From an uncultured Pelagibacteraceae bacterium (GTDB taxonomy: Bacteria; Pseudomonadota; Alphaproteobacteria; Pelagibacterales; Pelagibacteraceae), in NCBI GenBank assembly GCA_902608305.1, contig CACLNK010000041.1:1-6582 (forward strand): 6,582 bases of DNA, in the 5' to 3' direction. Each line of letters opens with the position of its first letter. Position 1 is the first letter of the stretch. The notes under the pieces are model-generated. The model was not told the DNA's origin and searched no databases. It saw only the letters and a list, made by a program, of their open reading frames with translations. Both the position numbers and the translations under genes were made by a program. Positions 5,872 through 6,582 of the stretch are shown here, piece after piece.

Positions 5872-6582
5872 ATGTCTGACCCAAAAATAGAAGGCTACGA
5901 ATTTAAACCTGGGTATAAGGGAATGGCCAGGGACACCGCTTCTGATCAAACTATGTTTAAAGGTGTGCATTGGGGCAAAGCAATGATGTGGATCTTTTTA
6001 TTAAGTGATACATTTATATTTAGTTGTTTTCTAATTTCATACATGAAAGGCAGAGGATCAACACCAGTAGAATGGCCAAATGCGAGTGAAGTATTTGGGT
6101 TACATGTTTTTGGTGCTGATGTTCCTTTATTACTTATAGCTATTATGACATTTGTTTTGATCACAAGCAGTGGAACGATGGCTCTAGCAGTTAAATATGG
6201 TTACGAAAAAAATAGAAAGATGTGTGGCTGGTTAATATTGGCCACAGCTTTAGGAGGACTTACTTTTGTTGGTATGCAAGCTTTTGAGTGGTCAAAATTA
6301 ATTCATGAAGGCGTGAGACCTTGGGAAAATCCTTTTGGCGCACCACAATTTGGTTCATTTTTTTTTATGATAACTGGATTTCATGGCACCCACGTATCGA
6401 TTGGTGTAATTTTCTTATGCATTTATGCTTATAAAACTTTTGCAGGCCATTATGACGAAGGAAAAAGAGGCTGGTTTACATCAATGAAGGGCGATTATGT
6501 AGAAATAGAAATACTTGGTCTGTATTGGCACTTTGTAGATTTGGTATGGGTATTTATTTTTGCATTTTTTTATTTGTGGTAA
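5872..6582 (+). CDS. coxC: cytochrome c oxidase subunit III
   Basis: Integral membrane subunit without metals that stabilises subunit I and supports its sustained turnover and proton uptake. The 236-residue product has about five helices, fewer than the seven of the mitochondrial form because the two N-terminal helices are absent. Classical marks are present: FVGMQAFEW (132-140) with the conserved Glu139, equivalent to the DCCD-reactive Glu90 of bovine subunit III; FFMITGFHGTHVSIGV (164-179); and VEIEILGLYWHFVDLVWV (210-227) with the complete YWHFVD block. It follows coxA after 11 bases with only a weak AAAGA before the ATG, so co-transcription is likely. No ctaG (cox11) gene lies between coxA and coxC, unlike many proteobacterial clusters. 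The stop codon is the last codon of the window, so downstream operon members cannot be seen. Confidence 0.97.
   Translation: MSDPKIEGYEFKPGYKGMARDTASDQTMFKGVHWGKAMMWIFLLSDTFIFSCFLISYMKGRGSTPVEWPNASEVFGLHVFGADVPLLLIAIMTFVLITSSGTMALAVKYGYEKNRKMCGWLILATALGGLTFVGMQAFEWSKLIHEGVRPWENPFGAPQFGSFFFMITGFHGTHVSIGVIFLCIYAYKTFAGHYDEGKRGWFTSMKGDYVEIEILGLYWHFVDLVWVFIFAFFYLW

Noticed and set aside
5690..6164. Minus-strand frames opposite the coxA end and coxC start (64-72 residues).
   Set aside because: They are antisense to well-supported genes, with cysteine-rich but motif-free sequence.
1..6582. CRISPR arrays, insertion sequences, attachment sites, tRNA or rRNA genes.
   Set aside because: No regularly spaced repeats, transposase or integrase motifs, terminal inverted repeats or cloverleaf-like segments were found; AT runs are base-composition effects.

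Overview
The window is a very AT-rich (about 30% G+C by eye), tightly packed bacterial segment centred on an aa3-type cytochrome c oxidase locus. Low G+C, short spacers, genes whose ends overlap and a proteobacterial gene set suggest a streamlined, probably marine proteobacterium. The RsmE sequence (a GEWEAKV-type N-terminal domain) makes an alphaproteobacterium of the SAR11 kind my best guess, but that is inference and no marker here proves it.

Layout. (1) Positions 1-727, minus strand: the N-terminal two thirds of a DegT/DnrJ/EryC1/StrS-fold sugar enzyme, cut by the window edge and broken by a one-base frame change in A-rich sequence. Where normal aminotransferases carry the PLP-binding lysine, it has histidine, as in the deoxysugar 3-dehydrases E1/RfbH and ColD. 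(2) 871-1581, plus: rsmE, the 16S rRNA m3U1498 methyltransferase. (3) 1576-2160, minus: a SCO1/SenC copper chaperone, convergent with rsmE and overlapping it by 6 bases. (4) 2193-2873, plus: a divergent, stand-alone subunit-III-like protein, 32 bases from the SCO gene and transcribed away from it. (5) 2866-3058, minus: a probable 63-residue two-helix membrane protein, broken in frame at a homopolymer and too short for ordinary ORF lists. (6) 3147-6582, plus: coxB-coxA-coxC (subunits II, I, III) in one compact run, with all CuA, CuB, heme a and heme a3 ligands present. The window ends exactly at the coxC stop codon.

How they fit together. CoxB takes electrons from cytochrome c at CuA and passes them to heme a and the heme a3/CuB centre of CoxA, which reduces O2 and pumps protons; CoxC is the classical subunit III. 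The SCO protein delivers copper to the CuA site. The second subunit-III-like protein and the small twin-helix protein lie between SCO and the oxidase operon and are good candidates for accessory subunits or assembly factors of the same enzyme. The sugar enzyme and rsmE are unrelated neighbours.

The observations most worth following are the Lys-to-His sugar enzyme, its frame break at in-frame A_AAA_AAA heptamers, the diverged second subunit III, and the broken small membrane gene. No CRISPR array, mobile element, rRNA or tRNA gene was seen.
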